Source of the DNA: Helichrysum umbraculigerum
Taxonomy: Eukaryota; Streptophyta; Magnoliopsida; Asterales; Asteraceae
Reading direction: 5' to 3'
Assembly (NCBI GenBank): GCA_949592205.1
Contig: CATIUR010000004.1
Location: 98,696,837-98,760,836 of the forward strand
Length of the DNA stretch: 64,000 bases
Of this stretch, positions 1-11,960 are shown piece after piece; within the stretch, counting starts at the first letter, position 1, and every line of letters starts with the position of its first letter. The notes under the pieces were generated by a model that saw only the letters and a list, made by a program, of their open reading frames with translations, searched no databases and was not told the origin of the DNA. Both the position numbers and the translations under genes were made by a program.

Positions 1-2183
1 AGTTTTCAAAATGTGAATTATGGATTCGAGAGGTACAGTTTTTGGGTCATATTATCTGTAATGATGGGGTTAAGGTTGATCCATTTAAAGTGGAGGCTGT
101 TATGAATTGGAATGCTCCAAAGATTGCATCTGAGATAAAGAGTTTCCTTGGGTTAGCAGGTTATTACAGAAAGTTTATTAAAGATTTTTCTAAAATTGTT
201 GGCCCGTTGACTAAATTAACTAGAAAGGATGTAAAGTTTCAGTGGGACGAACAACAAGAGATAGCTTTTCAGACTTTGAAACAGTTGTTGTGTCAGGCTC
301 CTGTGTTAGCATTGCCTGATGGGTCTAATGATTTTGTTGTATTCTGTGATGCATCTTATGCTGGTCTGGGTAGTGTTCTGATGCAGCGGGATAGAGTTAT
401 TGCTTATGCTTCTCGGTAGCTTAAACCGCATGAAAGAAATTATCCTACCCATGATTTGGAACTTGCAGCTGTTGTATTTGCTTTGAAAATCTGGAGACAT
501 TATTTGTATGGCACGAAATATGTTATCTGTACAGATCACAGGAGTCTTCAGTACATGTTTTCGCAGAAATAGTTGAATATGCATCAGCAACGATGGTTAG
601 AATTAATCAAAGATTATGATTGTGAAATTAGATATCATCCAGGGAAAGCAAATGTGGTTGCAGACGCTTTGAGTCATAAAGTAACTTCTGACAGAATTTA
701 TTTTATGCGATTGGAAGTTTCCTCTGATTTGGTGATCAGATAAAAGCTGCACAGTTGGAAGCTTTAATGGATCATAATTTGAAGTCTGAAATCATGTTGA
801 AAAGAAAAGAACTGTTATTGGATTATTCTAGAGGCTTGAAAACCTTTCAGTCTCGTGTGTGGATTCCTTTGTTAGGTGGTCTTCGGGATGTTATTCTAAA
901 TGAAGCTCATAAGTCCAGAATGTCTGTTCATCCGGGAAGTACAAAGATGTATAATGATTTGAAATCTTTGTATCGGTGGCCTACAATGAAGATGGATGTG
1001 GCTCGGTTTGTAAGTTCTTGTCATATTTGTTCCCAGGTTAAAGCTGAGCACCAGAAACCGTATGGGTCATTGAAACAGTTGGAAATTCCAGAATGGAAGT
1101 GGGAACACTTGACTATGGATTTTGTGACTAAACTTCCACGTACACCTCGAGGAAATGATATGATTTGAGTTATTGTTGATAGATTGACCAAAAGTGCTCA
1201 TTTTCTGGCAACCAGTGAAACTGCATCTTTGAGCAAGCTTGCACAGTTGTATATTAATGAAATAGTTTCGAGGCATGATATTCCATTATTGGTTGTTTCT
1301 GACAGAGATTCTCGGTTTGTATCTCGGTTTTGGCAAAGTTTGCAGCATGAGTTAGGCACCCGAGTGAATCTAAGTACTGCGTATCATCCTCAGACCGATG
1401 GTCAGTCAGAGAGAACTATTCAGACATTGGAAGATATGTTGCGTGCTTGTGTTATTGAGTATGGAGGTTCTTGGGATTCTCACCTGCCATTGATTGAGTT
1501 TGCTTATAATAACTCATATCATTCGAGTATTGGTATGCATCCTTATGAGATGTTATATGGGCTTCGTTGTAGAACGCCTACCTGTTGGTTAGAGGCTGGA
1601 GAAAAATAGTTTGCTGGTCCCGATATTGTGCAGATTACAATGGATAAGGTAGCAGTTGCACGTGAGAAATTGAAAGCTGCACGTGATAGGCAGAAACAAT
1701 ATGTTGATCCTCGTCGTCGACCTGTTTTCTTTGTTGAAGGTGAATTTGTTTATTTAATGGTTTCCCCCTGGAAAGGTGTGATATGATTTGGAAAACGAGG
1801 GAAATTGGCTCCTAGATACATCGGTCCGTTTAGAATTCGTCAAGTTGTTAATGACCAATCAGTTACACTCGATCTTCCTCCTGAACTTGCTGGTATTCAT
1901 GATAATTTCAATGTTTGCTATTTGAGGAAGTGTAATGTGGAGGATAAGTCTCAGATACTTCCACTACAAGATTTACGTGTAGATCGGAATCAGAGATTGG
2001 TTGAAGAACCTGTTGAGCTTTTAGATATAAAGGTGACTAAACTGCGTAAGAAGCAGATACCTATTAATCAAATGGAAACATAGTTTGGATTCAGATCTTG
2101 CTTGGGAAACTGAGGAAAGCATGAAATCTTGATACCCTAGTTTATTTGACCATGATGAGATTTCGGAGACGAAATCTTCTTAA
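1..2183 (+). pseudogene. Ty3 chromovirus pol, 3' part (element E)
   Basis: This is the end of a Ty3/gypsy polyprotein that copies element RNA and integrates it. In order it shows the end of reverse transcriptase (SFLGLAGYYRKFI, about 150-180), RNase H (FCDASYAGLG and CTDHRSLQ, about 340-550), the integrase zinc finger (H..H..CHIC, about 910-1030), the integrase core (MDFVTKLP near 1117, SDRDSRF near 1300, TAYHPQTDGQSER near 1375) and a C-terminal chromodomain (VEEPVELLD.KVTKLR, about 2000-2050). The chromodomain places it in the chromoviruses, probably the Tekay/Del group. It is broken: in-frame stops at 417, 570, 1166, 1607 and about 1782, a frameshift near 733, another near 2070 inside the chromodomain, and a further stop near 2130. 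The 5' part lies outside the window. Confidence 0.93.
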
Positions 2184-2195
2184 GGAGGGGAGATT
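2184..2195 (+). other. Polypurine tract of element E
   Basis: A purine run (GGAGGGGAGA) follows the chromodomain stop and directly precedes the TGTAGTAA start of the LTR. This is the expected plus-strand priming site. Confidence 0.75.
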
Positions 2196-3685
2196 TGTAG
2201 TAATTTCTTAACTTTAAATTTATTATTTAAATGTGTTAGAAATAATTTGATATTATTTGTTTGATTGTGAAACTTAAGTGAATAGGTCAATTGACTTATT
2301 GTGAATAGTAAAATATTACTTGATTTAAATTGTTATATTTGACGGTAAAATAAAATATAGTTCTCGCGAAATGATTTTAGGTTGCAGACAATAGATTTAG
2401 AATGGGAACTAAAATTAAAGGAGTAATATGTTGACTGTGAGTGTGAGCCGACTTCACTTATCCACTTTCCCTAAAATTTGTCTATCTCTCCTTTGCTCTC
2501 AAATTTCACCTAAGAACTTATGAACCAAGTTGAAAACCATATTAGAAAGCTGTGATTCTTGTTCTAGCTTTTGAATTCATCATCATCTTGTGTTCTTCTA
2601 TTTGGTATAAGTACCCTTATGTTCCTCTATCTATCAATTATGCTTTAGGTCAAACTTGTTGAGCTAGTGATTGATATGAAATTGAAGATTTAAGTGATGA
2701 TAGTAGTTATTAGTTGATGTTTGAGATTACATGATGTTAGTAACTGATTTAGTGTAATTTGATTATGAGTTCATGAACTATTAACCCTAGAAACTATGGG
2801 ATTGATTGAATCATGAGCGTTAATGATTTAAGAAGGGAAATTAGTGTTAGAAAATGGTTATATGTGGTATATAATGCTATTTTAGTGTTAAAATACCTGT
2901 TATATTGATTTGGTAACTTAATTGTCAGTGTATTATGAGTTTGGTTCGTATTTGGGTTGAACTTGTGTAAAGTCTGCAGGTTGCTGGACTGCAGGTAGAA
3001 CCCGGCTGCTTGTTTAACCAGCCGGCGGGTTCTGTGTGTTTGTCGGGATCCCGGCGGGTCAAGTACCCAGCCGGCGGGTTCTAATAGAACCCGGCTAATT
3101 CTGGGCTAAACCGGCTGCTCCCACATGCTTTAAAACGAGACATGGTTCTGTTACCGCATCTTTTAAATCACCCGGCTGTTGGTCATAGAAGCCGGCTGCT
3201 AGTTGGAGAACCCGGCGGGTTCTAGTTGAACCCGGCGGCTAGTGCATCAGTTTTGAGTTTTTTTATTTTATTTTTAGCCTTATGCAAAGTTAAATGTTAA
3301 TATATAAGTTAATATGCATAATTATGAACAATGAAACATAATTAGGAACATATTATTGTTATGAAAATAATATTTTGTTCTTAATTTATGTATGGATATA
3401 AGTTAAGTGTTTATGTAATGAATTACTAACTTATATTTGATTTCATTCTCAGATCAACAGAAGACTCAGTGATATTAGACATCTGAGTGATTGGACTGAG
3501 ATTGACAGGTGAGTGGATCTGGAACTCACAGTTTGATTTAGTTGTGACTGTTTGGTTACAACAAGTAAACGTAGATATAATTGTTAGACTGTTTAGTCTG
3601 AATTATTAATTATGAATGTACGTGCTATCTGGCCTTCGGGCATCAGTTGTTATTGAGGTCAACAATTTTGTTGGGCTAGTTTGTT
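2196..3685 (+). mobile_element. 3' LTR of element E, interrupted
   Basis: The LTR starts TGTAGTAA just after the polypurine tract. It is cut at 3685 by element A1, so its end is not in the window. A TATA-like TATATAA lies at 3301-3307, with a GC-rich dyad array just upstream. The stretch at about 3415-3540 is clearly related, in reverse complement, to 59180-59290 in the LTR of element D, so E and D are diverged relatives in opposite orientation. Confidence 0.8.
2998..3240 (+). repeat. CCCGGC dyad array in U3 of element E
   Basis: About ten copies of a CCCGGC/GCCGGG motif in an otherwise AT-rich LTR. The best is a perfect 15-mer dyad, GAACCCG-G-CGGGTTC, at 3208-3222. Others are at 2998, 3020, 3047, 3069, 3086, 3108, 3169, 3187 and 3228; several are half-sites. 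The array ends about 60 bp before the TATA-like box. Confidence 0.85.
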
Positions 3686-4680
3686 GATGTGTGTTAAGTA
3701 GGCAATTAAAATAATAACAAGTTTTGAAATAAGGAAATACTAAATACTACTATCACACAATACATGCAAGAATAACCCGTTCGTATAATATAGCTATATA
3801 AGTAAGTCCATGTATTGAACACATGGAAGGTGGAATCTTTAAATTAATCCCTAAACTAATTTTACAATATTCACAATTATTTACAATTAATATTATAGAT
3901 AAAAAGGGGTACGTTTTAGTTCCGTGTGAACTTATATTTATTTTGATACAAAATTAAGATAACTTAAAGTAATTGAAGTAATCAAGAGACAACTAAGGTA
4001 AATTAGGTAGATCGGAGATATATTATATCTAAACTAGCCATGTTATATTCAAATTCTCTTATATGTTTACTTTTGTCAGCCGATTGATTTTATGTTGAAA
4101 TATAAAAGTGGATATCCTCCTTGGTCGGGTTTAAGTATCCTGGATAGCCTCCTATGGTCGTGTTTAAGTATCCTTTATGAAGCTCTTCAACGTATATTAA
4201 GATTAACTAACTTTTGGGTCTCTAATGTTATTATCTAATCAATTATAGTTTAATCCAGTAATAATTATAACCTATCATGCAGTCAGGGTATTTAAGTTAT
4301 AATCAAAACATAAACCTAAATTATTAATCAATGCATACAAGTACTCACTTCCATATGATCTCATAATCATATAATCAATATAGATATAACCTTAACAACA
4401 TTCATAAAATCAATCAACATAAACATATAATCAAATCATCATATAAACATTATTCATTTAAACAAATATGTTAAAGAATAATCAATATTCAATAAGAAAT
4501 CAAGATCCAAACATAAACATAAGTAAAAGATCTAGAATCGAACCAAGAAAACTGAATTATTCTTCGTTAGGGTTGCAAGTCCTCAATCCCTAGCCTCCAA
4601 ATTCGACCTAGAGTCGTTCCTTAACCCTTACAATCGACTTTTGCTTTTCAAATTCGTATATGGTTTAGTTTGACCAAGCC

Positions 4681-4692
4681 CTCTATTTATAG
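4681..4692 (-). promoter_or_regulatory. TATA box of A1 LTR promoter
   Basis: CTATAAATAGAG on the minus strand, a near-ideal plant TATA box. It lies about 20 bp downstream of the first CAACCGCCGGTTG dyad and is conserved in the A2 LTR copy. Confidence 0.75.
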
Positions 4693-4709
4693 TTTTCTGA
4701 ACCGCCAGC

Positions 4710-4813
4710 CCAACCGCCGGTTGGAGTACTTGTTCTCCAAGTCAAAGTCCGTGATCTGCACCGCCTTAGAATATTATATTCAACCGCTGGTTGACTACCT
4801 CAACCGCCAGTTG
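4710..4813 (-). repeat. CAACCGCCGGTTG dyads in A1 U3
   Basis: Three dyads just upstream of the TATA box: CCAACCGCCGGTTGG (4710-4724, perfect around a one-base centre), CAACCGCTGGTTG (4781-4793) and CAACCGCCAGTTG (4801-4813), the last two each with one mismatch. In the A2 LTR the middle copy is perfect. Confidence 0.88.
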
Positions 4814-5142
4814 AGTCCTCTTTCCAGAATATTCCAAAGTCGGGCCAGGCTTCACTTTTAGGCTTTTAATCTTCCTAATCCGTTTTTCTTCATTCTCAAG
4901 GCCCAATTAACTTTATTCTTTGGGTTTAGTATTTAACTTAGATCCAAATATCTTCAATCCTCATCTTTTCTTCAATTTCATCTTTTTAAAACTCTTTTCT
5001 CGTTCTTTCTTCATTTAAATACTTTTATACCTATATTGCAAATATAAACAAATTAAGTATCTAAATTAACATAAATGCAATAAAAGACATATAAAATGTA
5101 AGGATTATTAATATATAAATATAACATTATTTGATGTTTTCA

Positions 5143-5160
5143 AATATCCCCACACTTATG
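5143..5160 (-). other. Polypurine tract of A1
   Basis: On the minus strand this reads CATAAGTGTGGGGATATT, followed directly by the TG of the LTR. A second, similar tract (AAGTGTGGGGATGGGG on the minus strand) lies about 1 kb further in, near 6105-6120. Confidence 0.75.
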
Positions 5161-6610
5161 TTTTGCTTGTCCTCAAGTAGAATACATTCGTAAACTAAAA
5201 TTGATAAGCATCAAACTAATATTTAATAATCAAAATTCCTAAATTAAAAATCCGTTTCATAATTTAAAACTTTAAACAATTTAATTAACATGGATAGCTA
5301 TAATGTACAAATAAAAATTATTTTTATTTCTTTGCAAAATATAGTTCATGAATGATTACTAATATATTTATCCACCTTAAATAAACTATACTCATTTTTT
5401 CTGAATATATCTTTATTATTTGTATATATATTACTTATGATTTCCACATATGACATACTCTTAAAATTAATCATGCAATTTTCATTTATATTCAAAATAA
5501 ATATATAAAATCCTTTTTTTAAGAATCAAGACATTGGTGACAGGTCTGCATTTTCATGCAACAGAGCGACATAACTTGATTCAGGTAAAGCAATTTTTTT
5601 AATTTTTGAAAGATTTATCTTTCTTTTTTGCTTTATTTTTAAGAATACTAATTAACCAGGTTTGTACTTAGTACAACAGAGGAAACAATTTATAAACCCC
5701 CAATTGTTTTTATATAAGTATAAAGATATAAAATTATCACATGATAAATTTAAGAATTAAGACTTTTTATGTCATACATCATAATATGTATCATAAAATA
5801 ATATATAAATTATTTATTAATTTCTTAAAATTCAGAAATCTTCATATAGATTGCCTATTAGTACATCACATCATGTAACTATAAATCACTTTTTATTAAG
5901 TTGTTTACATTATATGTACAAAATAGTTAATCCACATTAAAGTCTAAACTTTCAAATATAAAAAAAAACTTTTAACAAAAATATTTAAACTCATAAATAC
6001 TTAGTTATTAACTTAAAAATTATTAAACTTTATGAAAATTATGAAAAATTTATATAGGACAAATAAAAACTTAAATATAATTAAAGATTTTTCTTTTCTT
6101 ACGACCCCATCCCCACACTTAAAATTATACAATGTACTTATTGTATATAAACATATAAAAATAAAGTGAGTAAAAGGAAGAAAAGAAATTAGAACGAAAA
6201 ACTCCCCTGACTGAACTTGTAGAATTCATCATCGGCTAATTCAATTCTGAAACTTGGTCCTCATCTTTGATCCTTAAAATAATATACAACATCCACACTT
6301 TCGTAGTTAATCACGATTGCATTTAGCATATGCAATAAGCCTTTAAACCCCTTGGTATCCCGAGTGGACGAGTTATAGTCTTGTGAGGGTTTCCAGGGAA
6401 CATACCCACAAAGTTCATAATACTTATTATCAGTTTCAAAAATAAAGTTTTGAACTTAATGCCAGTCTTATCATAAGAAATTCTAGAAACAAAACAAACG
6501 GATTAGCATAATAATAATAATAAACATCAATAGCAAATAGTAATAAGTAACGAGTACAGTCATCCATAATAAATATCTAGAAATGTATCAATAACCATAA
6601 TCAGATAAAT
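5161..6610 (-). other. Non-coding 3' tail of element A1
   Basis: AT-rich region between ORF2 and the polypurine tract with no sustained reading frame. It holds a second polypurine-like tract near 6105-6120. It is almost fully repeated at 56870-58320 in A3, so it is an integral part of the family and not a local insertion. Confidence 0.75.
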
Positions 6611-8013
6611 CTAATCATCATCAAAATCCTCCATCTGCCTAGGCTGCCGAGATGTTCCAGCATCATCAAGCTGTAAAGGTACATATGGCTGAAACTGTAT
6701 CGACCTCTCTCGCAACAACTGCTGTAACAACCCATGCTCATAATCTGAACGATGAAAAGTCTGTCTCTGAAATCTATCAAAACTCCGCTCAAATCTATCA
6801 AACCTCTGATCAAGCAAACCAAACCTCCTAGCATGCTCTATCTCCATCCGCTCCAACCTCTGATGTAAATCATCTAAACCAACATCTCTACCACGGCCTC
6901 TGCCTCTACCTCTACCAACAGGTTGCTCAACAGGTGGTGGTGGTACCTCAGGTACTGCTGCTGGGGGTGGTACTGGTGGTCCTCTCAATCTAGCTCTCTG
7001 TATAGGCTGCTGACCAGGCGCCAACTCAGGTGTCCATAACAAAATACCCTCCTGTACACCCTCCTGTAATATACCTAACTCAATCAACTTGTAGCAAGGA
7101 CATCCCAGGAGCAACTGGTGTCAAAGTCAAAAAATCTGCAGGACCCATACCAAAATATCTAGCTAACCTGGTAACATACTGACCACCACACAAACTACTG
7201 GTAGCTCTAGATCCAGTCACCGACGTAGACATCCAATGAGCTAATCTCCAGGGAACATATACTAGCGTCCCCTGGATCATCGAATAAAGATAAAAGAAAT
7301 CAGGCTGGTAGACCTTCTCAGGTCCAGTATGTCTACCGCAAATAGAAAATGATATCAACCTATGCAACAACCTATGTACAGGACTCCTCAAATAAATATC
7401 AGATGGTGCCCTCTCCCCATACTCAACTGTAGCTATCTGTCTCCATAACTGGGCTACCTCCACAGAAAAATACTGCTCTATAACTACTGCAGTCAAATGA
7501 TCAACATAAAAAAGGGTTGTGGAGCTCATTTGGGTGAAAGAACTCCAACCCAACCCCAAACTCAATCAAACTCATATCTCTGGGCTGTCCACCTAACTGA
7601 AAAGATATGGAATGCTGGCCAAACTATCTAGAACTAGAGTTAAACCTAAGAGTCGTATAAAACTCTATAACTAACTCCCTATAAATAGTCTCACGAATCT
7701 GAAATAATCTATGCCAAGCCAAAGAAACAAAACCTACATCACCCGTCGTCAATAGATAAGTCTGAGTCATAAACCTCCTCAACGTGGCCTCACCCGTCTC
7801 ACCATCACGGCGTGGGTCCACAACCAAGTCCATAAATGACCAATCCAAAACATCCGGAGTCTCGACTGGCTATGCTATATACTCTGTCAACTGATCGGTA
7901 AACTTGGCTCGTCGCTCTGGTGTATAAGTCTCGTGCTGAAACTATAGAAACGGATGAAGCTGAAATGAAGGATCATCCAATAAAGCGCGTCCACGCTGTC
8001 TCCTAGTAGCCAT
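6611..8013 (-). pseudogene. ORF2 of element A1, Athila ORF1/gag-like
   Basis: The reading frame starts at ATG 8013-8011 (MATRRQRG) and ends at 6611. It resembles the plant Athila ORF1 family (Pfam ATHILA), taken as the element's gag-like structural protein. Supporting stretches are a SPVHRLLHRL block (about 7390-7360) and GGQYVTRLARYFG (about 7180-7150), both matched in position by ORF2 of element B. The C-terminal third has a proline-rich linker, a GRGRGRGRGR run (about 6900), then a heptad-rich probable coiled coil (RRFGLLDQRFDRFERSFDRF). Two in-frame stops fall near the N-terminus, between 7950 and 7870. Two frameshifts follow, near 7600 and 7100. No zinc knuckle is seen. Confidence 0.8.
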
Positions 8014-8015
8014 AA

Positions 8016-8867
8016 CTGCGAAAAAGCCTAAAACTTTTGTTAGTATAGCACATAGCAGAAATCGTGTAATGTATTTTCTGAATTATTGGTTCAACCGCCG
8101 GTTGGCTTGTCCAACCGCCGGTTGGTATAATATTACATGCATAATGGTTCCTTTCTTTTATTTTTTCTACCACCTGTGTAATAATAGTCTATATATATCC
8201 GCTTCATGTAAACTTTTACAATTCTATAATAGGTCAATACTAATTTTAGGTCTATATTAGCATATATAAATGTTTTAGAAAAGATTGAGAATTGATATTC
8301 TGTAAAAAATTTCAAATTCTTTGTTTCGAAAGGATATCGAATTAAAATTTTGTTTTTATAATGTTAAGCATATTTTTTGTAACTATTTCATAATATAAGA
8401 ATGACTTTGTTTATTTAATATTAACCTTGTTATATGGACTCTAACTATCCAATGGTCAAAGAACATAGATGGTATATATTTAGGTCATTGTCTCGAAGAT
8501 ATATCGGATCCATAAGTAATGATAATATATCATTGTTTAATTCTAATGTTTTTGTAATATCAAAAATTGAAATATTTTTAATGACTATTTCCTATCGAAA
8601 TTCATACAATTCCTAAAACCATTTTTCAATCATCATATTTTTATCTAAATGTACATTCCTATAAATTATTCCTAAAAACTGCAAACCTAAAATTCTCAAT
8701 CCGCAAACAAACCTCGAAAAACTTGATTGTAGCTTAAACTAACCCTAACTAAGCAAAAAGAAATTCTTAATATTCCTAATCACCAAATTATTGATAATTA
8801 TTTATTCCAAAACTGCAAGCAACATACAAATCAATAAGATTTCGGAATAAATTAAGTTAGATGATAC
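8016..8867 (-). other. Predicted 5'-UTR intron before ORF2 of A1
   Basis: On the minus strand a donor AAAG|GTATCAT at 8867 and an acceptor CTTTTTCGCAG| ending at 8016 bracket an AT-rich 852-nt stretch. The ORF2 ATG follows two bases after the acceptor. Element B has the same arrangement at the same place. The stretch also holds two perfect CCGCCGG dyads (8091-8105 and 8111-8125). Splicing is inferred from sequence only. Confidence 0.5.
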
Positions 8868-9180
8868 CTTTGAGATGATAAATCATGAATATTCAATGAA
8901 ATGATGATGAAAATAACTTGTTCGGTGGTTTGGTGATTTGTCCGATCGTTTTTGGGAAAGTGTTTTGGTGTGTAAATGGCAGAAATGAAGGGTCTGTAGG
9001 TTTTAATCGGAAAAGTGCCCAACCACCGGTTGGGGTTTCCAACCGCCGGTTGCTTAAAACAGGCCCAATGTTTTGAATTCGGCCCATTTTCTTATTAGGC
9101 TAGTTAATTAATTTTTAGCCCGTTAAAATGTTTATTAGATCTTAATGTTTCATATTCTCAAGCCCAATTTAATATTTGAA
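8868..9180 (-). promoter_or_regulatory. Putative internal promoter and 5' leader of A1
   Basis: Reading leftward on the minus strand: several TGGGC site-II-like motifs (plus-strand GCCCA near 9062, 9081 and 9160), two dyads (9019-9033 and 9039-9052), a weak TATA-like ATTAAAA (9001-9007), a pyrimidine-rich leader, then a splice donor at 8867. The layout copies that of the element's LTR promoter. The A2 copy (40640-40900) keeps it but has only one dyad. Confidence 0.5.
9019..9052 (-). repeat. Dyads at the A1 internal promoter
   Basis: CCAACCACCGGTTGG (9019-9033) and CCAACCGCCGGTTG (9039-9052), the same motif as in the LTR of the same element, again next to a TATA-like box. One copy remains in A2 at 40779-40791. 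Confidence 0.85.
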
Positions 9181-9756
9181 AATTCTATATTTTAACGTAT
9201 GTTTTTAAATTATAATTATTATTTCGATGTGTTTATTTAATAACCGTAAAAGAGAAAAGAATACTTATCGTGTTTAGCAAGCAATGTTCTCCATGAATTC
9301 TTCTCCTGCTTACTCCGTTACGAAAGATGTTCGTAATTAATAAACTTATTTTTCTAAGATATCACAACCGTTGATTGCGTCGACTCAATCACCGTTTTGG
9401 ATTTCAACCATTGACCTTGTTTTTGATCCAAATGTTGTATAACATCTGATTAAAACGAGTTCTATTTCCCAATCATCTTTTTGAACTAATAATGGAGTTT
9501 TATCCATAGTTGATACATACCTGTTAAACTTAGCCAATAATATCTATACAAAAATCATTAATATCTAAAATTTAAATAAAGAATATGTATTAATCTAAAA
9601 CACACAAATAAAAACAAGCAAACCAAAATCAACAACCATAAAAATTTAAATAGATAAAATGAAAAACATAAGTTCTTTAAAACATAGAAATAATAACTAA
9701 TGATAAAATGGAAATGGAAATGATGATGCTCTTAGAATGGGATGGAATCTTCTTAA
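9181..9756 (-). other. Spacer between ORF1 and ORF2 of A1
   Basis: AT-rich non-coding sequence. It is repeated at 40920-41196 and 53358-53656 in A2, where it follows the ORF1 stop codon. It serves here as the reference that shows the C and B insertion points. Nothing else is recognised. Confidence 0.7.
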
Positions 9757-11329
9757 GTCCATGTCGTGCCCCCGTCCGTCGGTCGGGTTTTTACCCCGAA
9801 TCGTTGCTCCGACCGTAACAGAGGCGACGAGCAGAGAAGTTTTAAAAATTTATATTTGCTGGGCTCAAACTATGCAAGCTACCTACCTTGTGGGTAAGGC
9901 GGCAAGTATAACTCGAGTGTCGTCCAAAATCGGAATGAATTGAATTGAATTGGAACCTACCAAAGACAACTTGACAATAGGATGGGTTTAAAACAAGGTA
10001 GGTATGGGTTTTGGTTTTATCTAATCTAACCTAAAGACAGAAATTAAAGTGCAGAAAAGTAAACGAGAATATAAGCAGCAGGTAGAGAGTGATTGCTGAA
10101 ACTTCGACGATTAAGGTTTTGGGATGATATTATATTGATGATATGTGATTACTCTGGTTAAGAATCTTCTAAACAGTCGGTGTAAACACTAGGACCCTAC
10201 GTCTAGGTGTAACCCTAAAGCATATGTCACTGAATCCTAGGCTATCCTGATTCTGGTCAGATGGGACTGTCTTCAGACCCACCTCACCATCTTTTTCGGA
10301 GAACAAGCGACCCTCTGAATGGGGTTAAGGAATAAGGCGACAGTCCACAACACTGACTTTTCTTAACACCTATGTCTATCCAATTTTAACAGAGTAATAC
10401 TGGTTGTATGCTGAATAAGTTAAACTATCGGTTAAGCAGAGTTTAGGGGTTTTAAGCATCTGGGAACACAGCCGGCATCCTTGCTTTCATTTCCTTACTC
10501 TTGTTTTATCTGTTTAAGTTCTAATACTTCCGTCATGGATTAGACCCTCCTTTGCCATCGGTCGTTCATCCCTAGGCATGCGTACAGTGTATAGTGACCT
10601 TAGTTTCCACAGTACTCTAACCCTAGGTATATCTACGGTGTTTTAATGACCTAATGTATCTTTACACAGCTTTATAATCAGAGGTAGTTTAACGGTGTAC
10701 TATAGCATTTTCACGGCTTAACAAGACCTAGACCCGTGTCTGGAAGTGTTGCTTCCAGGTAATCCACGGTGAGATAGTCCACCGGCATTTCCTTGGCTTC
10801 CACGTATTTGTACTCTACCAGCGGTATTTCCAATGCTATACCAAGTATTCTGACGTGTTATGGCGATCTCACAGTTTCATACAAACAGGAGATAACTGTG
10901 TATTCGTAGTTAGGGTTGATCAGATCCTATCCTAAGGCAACAGTCACGTGAGAGACCAGAAAGGGTGATTAATTAAGTCTACATCCAGGATGAGTCTAAA
11001 CATGTATGCAGCATAACAACTACCGATCATATATAAGATATATTATTAAAACATCATCCCTACTCCTAACATCTACATTTCAACAATCACATATTAATCT
11101 AGCTAATCAGCATGGCAACAATCATAGATCGTACTGAAATAATATGCAAAGTAAACATTATAACAGTAAGAAAGTAAGATAATATCACCGGATTAGAAGA
11201 GTAATACTGAGGATTACAACAGTCTGACTTGAATAACCGTGCTACAGCTTGATTACCCAATTACAACTTTCCTCTAGCTCTAACCGCTAACTTATATCTC
11301 TCTAGTTCTCCTCTAACTCCTAAGAGTAG

Positions 11330-11883
11330 TGTTGAGACCTGAGACACTGCTAGATTTGCTCAGAATACAAAGTTTCATGCCGCTGTTGGTATAAGACTTC
11401 AACCACTGTTAGTAGAAGTCAACCACTGTTAGAAGAAGACAACCGCTGTTAGTACATTTGTCTAACAGGGCCACTGTTAGTGTATAGTTTGTATTTTGTA
11501 AGTACTCAACCACTGTTGATAATATACGAGTACTACCCCTGTTAGTTATATACTCAACCACTGTTGGTTAGTCGGTTAGAGATAATTATGGAATAGATAG
11601 GATTTCCATAATAGTTTGATTCTGTAAAGGACTCTATATGTTATAAATAGAGATTCTGTAAAGCCCTAGAAAAGGTGAGACGAATTCATTCTAGTTATTA
11701 GCTTCAAGGTTGTAAACCCTAACACAAGTTGTGTGTTCGTATTATTGTTAATAATATTGAAGCTTTTGGTTAGATATTCTGTTATATACAAGTTTGATCT
11801 TCAAGTTATTAATAAACTATTCCGCAAGCTTATTAATAATCCATCAAAGTAATACATACTAAGATCTCTAGCTGGGATCATCA
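11330..11883 (+). mobile_element. 5' LTR of the Sirevirus
   Basis: TGTTGAGACC...GGGATCATCA, 554 bp, identical to the 3' LTR. A TATA box (TTATAAATAG) is at 11641-11650. About nine CCNCTGTTRG motifs crowd 11343-11570, upstream of the TATA box. Confidence 0.96.
11343..11570 (+). repeat. CCNCTGTTRG motif cluster in Sirevirus U3
   Basis: Forward copies start near 11343, 11380, 11402, 11422, 11442, 11470, 11508, 11535 and 11557; one inverted copy (CTAACAGGG) is at 11462. The third base of the core varies (A, G or C) while CTGTT is nearly fixed. The 3' LTR repeats the cluster at the same offsets. Confidence 0.88.
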
Positions 11884-11885
11884 AG

Positions 11886-11897
11886 TGGTATCAGAGC
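11886..11897 (+). other. Primer-binding site (tRNA-Met) of the Sirevirus
   Basis: TGGTATCAGAGC two bases after the LTR end, the usual plant initiator tRNA-Met primer site. Confidence 0.95.
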
Positions 11898-11960
11898 TTG
11901 ATATTACTTTGATCTTGAAGAAGGTAATTGAATTTCGCAGCTTTTTCAACAAATAACAAG

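Larger units (their letters stand above)
3686..5142 (-). mobile_element. 3' LTR of element A1
   Basis: Both ends are set by comparison with the copy at 55322-56851. On the minus strand it starts TGAAAACATC right after the polypurine tract; the other copy has TGATAACATC. It ends in CACATCA next to the TTTGT flank. A TATA box (CTATAAATAGAG on the minus strand) lies at 4681-4692. Confidence 0.85.
3686..9761 (-). mobile_element. Athila-like element A1, 3' portion
   Basis: Minus-strand element inserted in the LTR of E; the flank is TTTGT (3681-3685) and the partner duplication is outside the window. Reading right to left: the end of the ORF1 region (9761), an internal promoter and intron, ORF2, a 1.4 kb non-coding tail, polypurine tract, 3' LTR. 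The whole of 3686-6695 is repeated at 55322-58405, and 8645-9761 is repeated at 40405-41196 plus 53358-53661, so several copies of family A lie here. No protease, reverse transcriptase or integrase is visible, so the family looks non-autonomous. Its 5' part was lost when B's right flank was deleted. Confidence 0.82.

Noticed and set aside
4670..4861. Short plus-strand ORF, repeated at 56307-56573
   Set aside because: It lies inside the LTR of element A, antisense to it, across the dyads. No protein features; a chance frame in a repeated LTR.
9737..9943. Plus-strand ORF repeated at 38888-39106
   Set aside because: Antisense reading of the LTR end of element B; the match between copies only reflects LTR identity.
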